Positions 5,386 to 10,831 of a stretch of DNA of 39,166 bases are shown here, in pieces. The DNA comes from a virus: positions 1-39,166 of IMG/VR virus record IMGVR_UViG_3300046457_000108; one strand, 5' to 3'. The notes beneath the pieces are model-generated. The model saw only the letters and a list, made by a program, of their open reading frames with translations. It had not been told where the DNA came from and searched no databases. The translations under genes and the position numbers were made by a program. Positions within the stretch are counted from its first letter, which is position 1. Every line of letters starts with the position of its first letter.

Positions 5386-6462
5386 ATGACAGTTCGCGTC
5401 CTTCGCCTGCGTATCAAGGACCGCCATGCCAAGTGGCTGTCCGAGCGTGCGCGCGAGGTCAACACGATCTGGAACTACTGCAACGAACTCAGCCGCAAGG
5501 TATGGGAGCGCGAGCGTCGCTTCTTGAGCGGCTTCGACTTCTGGCCCTTCCTCAAGGGCGTCACCAAGGAAGGCATCAACCTGCCGGTGCAGACCGTGCA
5601 GGAGGTGGCCGAGCAGTACGCCGTGAAGCGCCGCACCGCGAAGAAAACACGGCTGGCGTGGCGCAAGTCGGGCGGCGCACGGCGCAGCCTGGGTTGGCTG
5701 CCGTTCAAGGTCCGCACCATCCGCTACGCGCACGGGCAGGTCTGCTACGCCGGGCAGTGGCTGTCGCTGTGGGACAGCTACGGCCTGGGCGCCTTTGAGC
5801 TGCGCGCCGGCAGCATCAGTGAGGACGCACGCGGGCGTTGGTACTTGAACGTCTGCGTCAACGAAGCAGACTTCGTTGGCCCCATGCCTGTGCCCGCCGA
5901 GAGCGAGTGCGTCGGCATCGACCTGGGGTTGAAGGAACTTGCGGCGCTGTCCAGCGGGGAGACGGTCGCCGCGCAGCAGTTCTACCGGGACATGGAGCCG
6001 GCGCTTGCCACCGCGCAGCGCGCCGGCAAGAAGGATCGCGCCAAGGCCATTCACGCCAAGATTGCCAACCGGCGCCGCGACCATCTTCAAAAGCTTTCCA
6101 CCAGCCTTGTGCGCGAGCACCGGGCCATCTTCGTCGGCAACGTCAACGCCAAGGCCCTCGCCAAGACACGCCTCGCCAAGAGCGTGCTGGACGCGGGCTG
6201 GAGCACGTTGCGAACCATGCTGCAGTACAAGTGCGACCGCGCAGGCGTGTGGTTCAGAGAAGTCAACGAAGCGTTTTCCACCCAAACCTGTTCTGCGTGC
6301 GGGAGCCTCCCGCCGCAGCGGCCGAAAGGTATCGCAGGGCTTGGAATAAGAGAATGGACGTGCAGCAGTTGCCACACGACGCATGATCGTGATGTCAACG
6401 CAGCTCGGAACATTCTTGCGGTCGGACATGGCCGTCTAGTAGTAGGAATCCCCGGCCTTTAG
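5386..6462 (+). CDS. tnpB: TnpB (IS605 OrfB) RNA-guided nuclease, variant RuvC-II site
   Basis: 358 residues from ATG 5386; an in-frame GTG at 5347 would add 13 unlikely residues. The N-terminal RNA/DNA-binding half is basic. RuvC-I is GIDLGLKEL (Asp179). The RuvC-II position reads FVGNVNAKAL (249-258), so Gly251 stands where the catalytic Glu of typical TnpB (xVxENLNxK) is expected. Downstream are KSVLDAGWSTL, REVNEAFSTQTC (Glu292, Glu295), a zinc finger (Cys302, Cys305, Cys326, Cys329) and RuvC-III THDRDVNAARN (Asp334, Asp336). Some TnpB clades have a relocated catalytic glutamate; Glu292 or Glu295 are candidates here. TnpB uses a right-end omega-RNA to cut empty target sites, favouring element retention. 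The stop codon lies inside the right-end hairpin. Confidence 0.85.
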   Translation: MTVRVLRLRIKDRHAKWLSERAREVNTIWNYCNELSRKVWERERRFLSGFDFWPFLKGVTKEGINLPVQTVQEVAEQYAVKRRTAKKTRLAWRKSGGARRSLGWLPFKVRTIRYAHGQVCYAGQWLSLWDSYGLGAFELRAGSISEDARGRWYLNVCVNEADFVGPMPVPAESECVGIDLGLKELAALSSGETVAAQQFYRDMEPALATAQRAGKKDRAKAIHAKIANRRRDHLQKLSTSLVREHRAIFVGNVNAKALAKTRLAKSVLDAGWSTLRTMLQYKCDRAGVWFREVNEAFSTQTCSACGSLPPQRPKGIAGLGIREWTCSSCHTTHDRDVNAARNILAVGHGRLVVGIPGL

Positions 6463-6470
6463 GCCGGGGA
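6449..6470 (+). repeat. Right-end hairpin of the IS element / presumed omega-RNA 3' structure
   Basis: TCCCCGGCCT (6449-6458), two bases, AGGCCGGGGA (6461-6470) form a 10-bp stem containing the tnpB TAG stop (6460-6462). The omega-RNA of TnpB systems overlaps the tnpB 3' end and reads out into the flank, so its guide would start at 6480 (TCGTTGGGATGG...). The RNA extent is inferred. Confidence 0.6.
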
Positions 6471-6576
6471 GGATGTCAATCGTTGGGATGGCCTCGTGGA
6501 CGGTCGTCGGCATGCTGGTGGGCATTTCCCTGGCAGTGCGAGACGCCATCCGGGCACAGCAACAGAAAGGCACGCC

Positions 6577-6747
6577 ATGAGCGAACCCGACTGCACGCAT
6601 CCGCTCGTGCGCGGCTGGCGGTTCGAAGACGGCCAGGCCGCGCCGATGTGGTCGTGTGCCGATTGCGGGCGCAGATTTGAGCCGGTGGCGCCGCAGCAGA
6701 GGCACAATCCCGAGCCTCAGCCACTACCGACCCAGGACACGAAGTAG
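6577..6747 (+). CDS. Small zinc-binding hypothetical protein (56 aa)
   Basis: The ATG overlaps the stop of the interrupted gene (ATGA). The sequence contains Cys6-His8 and a CADC pair (about 27-30) after W, the pattern of small phage zinc proteins. The tail is Pro/Gln-rich and disordered (QQRHNPEPQPLPTQDTK). It is the last gene of the + strand early operon; a terminator-like hairpin follows. Confidence 0.6.
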   Translation: MSEPDCTHPLVRGWRFEDGQAAPMWSCADCGRRFEPVAPQQRHNPEPQPLPTQDTK

Positions 6748-6765
6748 CCGCCTGAAAAGAGAAAA

Positions 6766-6788
6766 GCCACGGCGGGAACCGTGGCCTT
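6766..6788 (+). terminator. Terminator candidate closing the + strand early operon
   Basis: GCCACGG (6766-6772), loop CGGGAA, CCGTGGC (6779-6785), then CTTTCC. The stem is strong and an A-run precedes it (GAAAA), but the T-tract is short, so termination may be partial or favour the opposite strand. Confidence 0.5.
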
Positions 6789-6867
6789 TCCGTGTTTCGC
6801 ATCCCGCTTGCGCGGCAATCCGTAGCACTAACAGCACGGATTCTGCCGGCAAAGCCAGGGCAGCGCA

Positions 6868-7635
6868 ATGCGTGGGCGCGCTCGTCCCTACGCCATGCCA
6901 TCCCAATCAGATCGGCTGCCAGCACCGATATGGGCCGCGCTCGCAGAGTGCGCCCTGCTGCCCATCAAGCCCGCCCACGCCCGAACGCTCGCCGAGCTGC
7001 TGCGTTGCACTCCCGCCACAGACCCCGCCCGGCGCTTTCGCGTCACGGTCGGCCACCTGTGCGATCGGCTGGACAAATCCGACTCCACCGTAGACCGCTA
7101 CCTCGCCGCGCTGCGCGCTGACGGCTGGATCGAGCGGGAGCAGTCCACCACGCAGGCCAGGCGCCATGGCTGGCGCGCGGCATGGACCTGGCTCACGGCC
7201 AAAGCCCTGGATGCCCTCGGGCTCCAGCGTGGCTCATTTCCGGCCCACGATACGAAGCCTTGTTCCAAGGGAGAAGCCGCCTGGCGTCGGGTTCGACGGA
7301 TTCCGCAAGACCTGGCCGCCCTGGCCGACAAGATCGGCGCGGCGCGGGTGTGCTGGCTCATGGCTGAAGCCCGGCGCGTGGGCCGGCGCGTGCAGGACGT
7401 GATGGCCGGCGCTCTGCAGGCGGACAGCCCGGCGGGGTTCATCCTGCGAGCGCTGCGCGGGAAAGCTGGCTCTGCGCACGCTCCAGCGCCAGGGCAAGGC
7501 GGCGCTGGGCCCGCTCCAGAGTCGCGGCAGGACGCCAGGGCATACCTCGACGCGCACGAAAAAGCCGGCACTCGCACTGCTGCGGGCCGGCTGGCGGGGC
7601 TGGAGATGCTGCGGGCGCGCTTCAGTCGTCCTTGA
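6868..7635 (+). CDS. Candidate plasmid-type replication initiator (winged-helix/HTH)
   Basis: 255 residues from ATG 6868; ATG 6898 (MPSQS) is an alternative, and neither has a strong ribosome binding site. Residues about 30-110 form an HTH/winged-helix unit (RTLAELLRCTP, FRVTVGHLCDRLDKSDSTVDRYLAALRADGWIERE), followed by QARRHGWRAAWTWLTAKALDALGL, the organisation of replication initiators of small betaproteobacterial plasmids and phage-plasmids. The C-terminal half is a helical domain and a Gly/Ala/Pro-rich linker. It converges on the ParA/ParB-like operon; Rep beside Par is the classic plasmid-maintenance pairing. The phage has a separate O-like lytic initiator, so this gene probably serves prophage (plasmid) replication. 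No obvious iterons were seen in the 120 bases upstream. It could also be a transcription factor. Confidence 0.5.
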   Translation: MRGRARPYAMPSQSDRLPAPIWAALAECALLPIKPAHARTLAELLRCTPATDPARRFRVTVGHLCDRLDKSDSTVDRYLAALRADGWIEREQSTTQARRHGWRAAWTWLTAKALDALGLQRGSFPAHDTKPCSKGEAAWRRVRRIPQDLAALADKIGAARVCWLMAEARRVGRRVQDVMAGALQADSPAGFILRALRGKAGSAHAPAPGQGGAGPAPESRQDARAYLDAHEKAGTRTAAGRLAGLEMLRARFSRP

Positions 7636-7966
7636 CGCCGTGCAGGCGCAGCAGGCGCTCAGCCTCTGCTCTGATGCCAACCATCATGATCCTGGCAATA
7701 GACCCGCGCCCGTGATCCGACAGCCAAGCCAGCTTGGCGTGCAGCGGCTCGTCTAGCTTGACGTTGTACTGCTTGACGATGCGAGGATTCGCCTCGGTCC
7801 ATGGGTATGGTTGGGTGTGGTGTGGTGCGGTTGGGTGTGGTGTGGTCGGGTTTGGTGGGGTGTGCCGCGTGACGGCGCCGTCCATGAACTTCTGCACCTC
7901 TGCGGGGTCCGGCAGATCGTCGCCAAGATTGAACCCGCCGCCAGTCTTGAGCTTCTTCGTGCTCAT
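7622..7966 (-). CDS. ParB-like partition partner (C-terminal RHH-like)
   Basis: 114 residues; the ATG at 7966 overlaps the parA stop (ATGA), with GAGGTG as ribosome binding site. The N-terminus ([20 protein letters not shown]) is basic and flexible, suitable for stimulating the ParA ATPase. The middle is a low-complexity Pro/His/Thr linker ([20 protein letters not shown]) encoded by tandem 20-bp DNA repeats. The C-terminus ([21 protein letters not shown]...[16 protein letters not shown]) has the strand-helix-helix order of ribbon-helix-helix DNA binders. Small RHH proteins serve as ParB in type Ib partition. Its 3' end overlaps the Rep gene 3' end by 14 bases on the opposite strand. Confidence 0.6.
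   Translation of the reverse strand: MSTKKLKTGGGFNLGDDLPDPAEVQKFMDGAVTRHTPPNPTTPHPTAPHHTQPYPWTEANPRIVKQYNVKLDEPLHAKLAWLSDHGRGSIARIMMVGIRAEAERLLRLHGVKDD
7809..7866. repeat. Tandem G/T-rich repeats inside the parB-like gene
   Basis: GGTTGGGTGTGGTGTGGT occurs exactly at 7809-7826 and 7829-7846 (20-bp period), with a degenerate third unit from 7849. The same 18-mer stands upstream of parA at 8644-8661. Repetition at both ends of the par operon is what a partition centromere/operator looks like. Confidence 0.7.
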
Positions 7967-8607
7967 GCCCACACCTCCTGCGCGACAGCATCCATCTCGG
8001 TCTGCGCCTTCCTGTCGTCCAAGTCGTAGACGCTCGCGCCGAGCTTGGCGCAGTGGCGGAATGCCGTGCGCGTGCAGAGCTTTCCAGGCAGCAGTTCCAG
8101 GCTTGCCAGCGGCTGCAGCGCCGCGCGGGCCTCTGCCGCTTCTTTGTCGTGCGGATGCGCGCTGGCCGAGTTGAGCACTACCAGCGCCTTGAGCTTGCGA
8201 TTCATGGCGCGCGACAGCCGGATCAGTTCGTCCAACTTGCGCATGGTGCTCAAGTCGAAGCCGGACACGATGCACGGCACGATGGCGCGGTCTGCGTAGG
8301 GCAGGGCTGCGCGCAGCTCCTCGCTGTCGGCGCCACCAACGTCCACGATCACATCGTCGTATGGCTGCTCGCTGCAAACCTGCTGGATGCTGTCGATCAG
8401 CGTGTTGCCGTACAGGCAGACGCAGGTGATGCGCGGCTCAAGCCCGGCACGCAGGCGCAGGCCAGACCACATGCTCGCACTCTTGCTGTTGGGGTCCGCG
8501 TCCACAAGCAGCACGCGCCGGCCGCGCGCCGCGCGCCACGCAGCCAGGTTGACGGCAATAGTGGACTTGCCTGGGCCGCCCTTCTGCCCCGCTGTCGTAA
8601 TCAGCAT
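7963..8607 (-). CDS. parA: ParA partition ATPase
   Basis: 214 residues. The deviant Walker A is at residues 7-16, [10 protein letters not shown], with signature Lys9 and P-loop Lys14. Walker A' is VLLVDADP (Asp38/Asp40), and the Walker B-like segment is DDVIVDVGG. Length and the lack of an N-terminal HTH place it with small (type Ib) ParA proteins, which position plasmids on the nucleoid together with a small DNA-binding partner. The ribosome binding site is GGGAGAGCGAC before ATG. It is the first gene of a two-gene operon with the RHH-like protein and is divergent from the lysis end of the late genes. A chromosomal-style MinD function is unlikely because there is no membrane-targeting tail. 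Confidence 0.88.
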   Translation of the reverse strand: MLITTAGQKGGPGKSTIAVNLAAWRAARGRRVLLVDADPNSKSASMWSGLRLRAGLEPRITCVCLYGNTLIDSIQQVCSEQPYDDVIVDVGGADSEELRAALPYADRAIVPCIVSGFDLSTMRKLDELIRLSRAMNRKLKALVVLNSASAHPHDKEAAEARAALQPLASLELLPGKLCTRTAFRHCAKLGASVYDLDDRKAQTEMDAVAQEVWA

Positions 8608-8643
8608 GTCGCTCTCCCGTTATGAGGACGACAGGCTAAACAA

Positions 8644-8688
8644 GGTTGGGTGTGGTGTGGTTGGGATAGGTTGAACCACACCCAACCC
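8644..8688. promoter_or_regulatory. Repeat cluster upstream of parA, candidate centromere/operator (parS-like)
   Basis: The 18-mer GGTTGGGTGTGGTGTGGT (8644-8661) is followed by a partial direct copy GGTTGGGATAGG (8659-8670) and an inverted copy ACCACACCCAACC (8676-8688, reverse complement of GGTTGGGTGTGGT). RHH partition proteins bind arrays of short direct and inverted repeats that also act as the par operon operator. This cluster lies 37 bases upstream of the parA start, where such a site would be expected. Confidence 0.65.
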
Positions 8689-8742
8689 ATGTGGCGAGGC
8701 TGCTACACTGCGGGTTCTCCCGGCTTCCGAGTGGAAGCATTC

Positions 8743-8768
8743 AGCCCGCCGCGTGCGGGCTTATTTTT
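8743..8768 (+). terminator. Rho-independent terminator, + strand orientation
   Basis: AGCCCGC (8743-8749), loop CGCGT, GCGGGCT (8755-8761), then TATTTTT. The T-tract is on the + strand, so it stops rightward transcripts before they enter the late genes from behind. No + strand gene ends here. It may catch rep read-through or end a short RNA starting in 8608-8742. The stem may also act weakly on late - transcripts. Confidence 0.75.
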
Positions 8769-8769
8769 G

Positions 8770-9228
8770 TCAACCGATCCCGCGCGTGTACGTGACATGC
8801 CCGCCGCTGAAATGCGCCGTCAGCAGTTCGCCGCGCGCAGCAGTCGGCGAGAACGAGACGTGAACCCAGTTCCCTTCGGCGATAAGTTGGTCTGCCCGGA
8901 TGTCCGCCATGCGGCTCGCCAGGTACTTCGCCACCGTGCGCGCCGTGCCGAATTGAGGCGCGATGAAGTCCGCCGCCAGGCCGTCTAGGTGCTGCGAGTT
9001 GCGCGCGCCGCCGACGATGGCATTGAGCGCCGGACTGCGGTAGCCGCTCGTGATGAGCACCGGCACGCCCAGCGCCTCGCGGATGCGCTGCATGCCCGGG
9101 CCCAATACTGAGCGGATGTTCTGCAGCGCTTGGCCGGGCGGCATGTTGTCGATGCCGCGGCGCACCGCGGTGTCGCTGCGCACGAACTCGCTCAGCCAGA
9201 ATGAGCCACCGACGCGCTCGTCAGCCAT
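8770..9228 (-). CDS. Peptidase M15-family endolysin (L,D-/D,D-peptidase)
   Basis: 152 residues from ATG 9228; the longer frame to 9315 reads the holin gene out of frame. The sequence carries the M15_3 landmarks: FWLSEFVRSDTAVRRGIDN (10-28), ITSGYRSPALNAIVGGARNS (59-78), zinc ligands in SQHLDGLAADF (His80, Asp87) and WVHVS (His123). M15 enzymes cleave peptidoglycan stem peptides. As the last late gene, overlapping a holin-like gene, it fits the lysis endolysin. Similar M15_3 domains also occur in virion proteins, but the position favours lysis. It has no signal peptide, so export would depend on the holin. Confidence 0.8.
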   Translation of the reverse strand: MADERVGGSFWLSEFVRSDTAVRRGIDNMPPGQALQNIRSVLGPGMQRIREALGVPVLITSGYRSPALNAIVGGARNSQHLDGLAADFIAPQFGTARTVAKYLASRMADIRADQLIAEGNWVHVSFSPTAARGELLTAHFSGGHVTYTRGIG

Positions 9229-9397
9229 TGGCGCTCCGCTTTTCGTGGATGCTCCACGCCAGCGCCGCGCCGCCGCAGATGACGGCAGACAGCGCATCAA
9301 GCAAGTCCGGCTCAACGGACACGCCGTAGCGCGTGCCCAGCACGCCCGCGGCGACCGTCAGGCCGTGCCGCACGATGGTTGCGATGATCGGATTCAA
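9221..9397 (-). CDS. Holin-like small membrane protein (TTG start)
   Basis: 58 residues, MNPIIATIVRHGLTVAAGVL..., with two membrane segments (about 4-22 and 34-50) and a charged tail WSIHEKRSANG. Length and pattern resemble the Pam3-gp28-type putative holins, which pair with M15 endolysins. The start is TTG 9397, overlapping the preceding TGA (TTGA), with GGGAGGCAG 8-9 bases upstream; no ATG is available in frame. The 3' end overlaps the endolysin start by 8 bases. Confidence 0.65.
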   Translation of the reverse strand: MNPIIATIVRHGLTVAAGVLGTRYGVSVEPDLLDALSAVICGGAALAWSIHEKRSANG

Positions 9398-9654
9398 GTT
9401 CTGCCTCCCTTGCTGTTCATGGTCCGCGCCAGGTCATCAACCGAGCGCCGCACGTCTTTCATGTCGCCGCGGAGGTCGGTCAACACTTCTTTCGTCCTGG
9501 CCTCCGTCTCCTGCAGCCGCTGCTCAATGCTCGGGATACGCGTCTCATTCACCGTGAGGCGCTTGTCCAGCGTCGAATAAGCCGCGAACCCGCTGGCAAT
9601 GAAGCCGGCGAAAGTCAGGACGTGACCGAGGTTGATGGTGTTGTCGAAGCGCAT
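9394..9654 (-). CDS. Membrane-anchored coiled-coil protein, lysis-cassette associated
   Basis: 86 residues from ATG 9654, which overlaps the tail-fibre stop. One N-terminal membrane segment (about 9-27, LGHVLTFAGFIASGFAAYS) is followed by a charged coiled coil to the end (NETRIPSIEQRLQETEARTK...). This topology matches i-spanin-like or accessory lysis proteins. No overlapping lipoprotein (o-spanin) frame was seen, so I call it lysis-associated, not spanin. Confidence 0.5.
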   Translation of the reverse strand: MRFDNTINLGHVLTFAGFIASGFAAYSTLDKRLTVNETRIPSIEQRLQETEARTKEVLTDLRGDMKDVRRSVDDLARTMNSKGGRT

Positions 9655-10592
9655 CACGCGCCCTCAAGCGCGGCCACGCGGCGCCGCAGCGACTGCAGCT
9701 CGGCAACGATGTTCGCCATCACCTCTGGCGACGATGCCTGCATGGACTGGTACACCGGGCGCCCATCCGCGTCTACGGCGTCTTTCTCGCCGGTCACGCT
9801 GCTTGGGCTCACAGCCTGGACCTCATGCGCGATGAATCCAGCGCCAGGCGTGCCGTCGCGCCACGTCCAGGTCTTCGGCTGCAGAGCGTCAACGAACGCG
9901 CCACTGCCGGCCAGCGGGCGCGGATCGCGCTTCAGCCGGTAGTCCGACGTTGTGTTGTAGGACGTGCCGGTAGATGAGTGCGCGACGTTGCCAATCCCCG
10001 TGCCGGCTGCATTTGCGAAATACAGCGAGATTTGGTTGTCGCCTGACGGGCGGAAGCCGAGCCCATACGTCACCCCGGCACCCTGGTATGCAATCGTGAA
10101 CTGGCAGTCCGCGCCGGATGCAGTGCTCGAAGTGGTGTTCAGCGTCAGCCTGCCGCTGGCGTTGATCCTCATGCGCTCGGTGCTGTTTGTCAGCAACCGG
10201 AAGTCGTCGCTCGTAAGCGTCCCCGCGTAGGCCCCAGAACTGCTGTCAGAGCCCAGAACGGCTTTCACCAGCCCACTTTGAGACGCTACGATTTGCGCGA
10301 CGGTGGAATGGCGCACATCGAGTCTGTGGGCGGGCGAACCGGTGCCGATGCCGATGTTGCCAGACGCGTCCCGCACGAAATCCGCCGCGCTGGCGTAATT
10401 GCCGCTCGCATCGAAGAACGGGATGCGGTAGGCAGCAGACCACGAGGCCTTCGTGGTGCCGTCGTGAAGCTGCCGGATGAATGCTGCGTGCGCGCGCTGG
10501 ATGTCGTCTAGCACGCTCGGGGAGTCGGTGCCGGCCGGGGAGTTGCTGGCCGCGGTAGCGCTCAGATCGGTGATTGCTGACGGGACGGGCAT
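9654..10592 (-). CDS. Tail fibre with C-terminal S74 intramolecular chaperone
   Basis: 312 residues. N-terminal 50 residues: virion-attachment-like helix. Middle: beta-rich repeats including ASGNIGIGTGSPAHRLDV (77-94) and ERMRINASGRLTL, typical of phage fibre shafts. C-terminus: peptidase S74 domain with the self-cleavage site TSDYRLKRD (Ser216 likely nucleophile), GFIAHEVQAVSP (252-263) and a final coiled coil (MANIVAELQSLRRRVAALEG). S74 domains trimerise the fibre, then cut themselves off. It is the second fibre-type gene of the phage and sits next to the lysis genes, a common place for receptor-binding cassettes. Confidence 0.82.
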   Translation of the reverse strand: MPVPSAITDLSATAASNSPAGTDSPSVLDDIQRAHAAFIRQLHDGTTKASWSAAYRIPFFDASGNYASAADFVRDASGNIGIGTGSPAHRLDVRHSTVAQIVASQSGLVKAVLGSDSSSGAYAGTLTSDDFRLLTNSTERMRINASGRLTLNTTSSTASGADCQFTIAYQGAGVTYGLGFRPSGDNQISLYFANAAGTGIGNVAHSSTGTSYNTTSDYRLKRDPRPLAGSGAFVDALQPKTWTWRDGTPGAGFIAHEVQAVSPSSVTGEKDAVDADGRPVYQSMQASSPEVMANIVAELQSLRRRVAALEGA

Positions 10593-10607
10593 TGGTGCTC
10601 CAGAATT

Positions 10608-10631
10608 GGAAAAGCCCGCACGGGGCGGGCT
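10608..10631 (-). terminator. Rho-independent terminator in the late operon
   Basis: Read on the - strand: AGCCCGC, loop CCCGT, GCGGGCT, then TTTTCC. It lies between the 593-residue internal protein gene (ends 10751) and the tail-fibre gene (starts 10592), so it may reduce fibre and lysis expression relative to upstream genes. It uses the same stem as other terminators here. Confidence 0.65.
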
Positions 10632-10642
10632 TCAGGAGAGGT

Positions 10643-10831
10643 ATGAGCGAAAACGAATTTGCGCGCGCCGTGGGCACGGCCCTGGCGGTCGGCGTGATCG
10701 GTCCGTTGTTCTGGCTGGGGGTTGGTGTGCTGCGGGTTCGCCTGCTGGCGTCATTCAACCGGCTGCGCGAGCGCCGACGTGCTCGTCATGCCCAGCGCGC
10801 CACCGCTGCGGATAGCCGTTTGCTCCAGTAG
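10643..10831 (+). CDS. Small + strand membrane protein inside the late region
   Basis: 62 residues. It has a strong ribosome binding site AGGAGAGG six bases before ATG, one membrane segment (about 9-32, VGTALAVGVIGPLFWLGVGV) and a very basic tail (RLRERRRARHAQRATA). Its 3' part overlaps the 3' end of the opposite-strand internal protein gene by 81 bases. It is the only + strand candidate in the 21-kb late block and follows the terminator hairpin, so it may be a lysogenic-state (moron-like) gene. No promoter is obvious; a chance frame is possible. Confidence 0.4.
   Translation: MSENEFARAVGTALAVGVIGPLFWLGVGVLRVRLLASFNRLRERRRARHAQRATAADSRLLQ

Larger units (their letters stand above)
5272..6479 (+). 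mobile_element. IS200/IS605-type element carrying only tnpB
   Basis: The element is about 1,208 bp with no tnpA (Y1 transposase) gene, so it would need a transposase in trans. The left part carries two hairpins (5289-5308, 5320-5337). The right part carries one long hairpin (6449-6470), followed by GGATGTCAA. IS605 elements lack terminal inverted repeats and target duplications and carry subterminal hairpins, as seen here. The boundary TCAA at 6476-6479 matches the right cleavage tetranucleotide known from IS608, and the left flank is GTCA. TCAAT occurs at both ends, so the exact left cut could be 5271 or 5274; both restore the host frame. Confidence 0.75.
5259..6580 (+). pseudogene. Small membrane-protein gene interrupted by the IS element
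   Basis: Codons ATG AGC CGC GTC A at 5259-5271 overlap the previous stop (ATGA). Joining 5271 to 6480 restores an open frame of 37 codons ending TGA 6578-6580. The restored protein begins MSRVIVGMASWTVVGMLVGI, one transmembrane segment followed by a charged tail ending QQQKGTP, and is coupled by ATGA to the next gene. The clean restoration supports the chosen IS boundaries. In the present sequence the 5' part runs into the IS and stops after 38 codons. The 3' part could still be translated from ATG 6473 (35 codons, MSIVGMASW...), so a near-complete membrane segment may survive. Confidence 0.65.

Noticed and set aside
7801-7866. Possible CRISPR-like array at the tandem repeats
   Set aside because: Units are contiguous 20-bp repeats without spacers, and they code for the linker of the ParB-like protein.
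8690-8768. tRNA or tRNA-derived attachment site, because of GGGTTCTCCC
   Set aside because: No acceptor or anticodon arms can be formed around it; the piece ends in a plain terminator.
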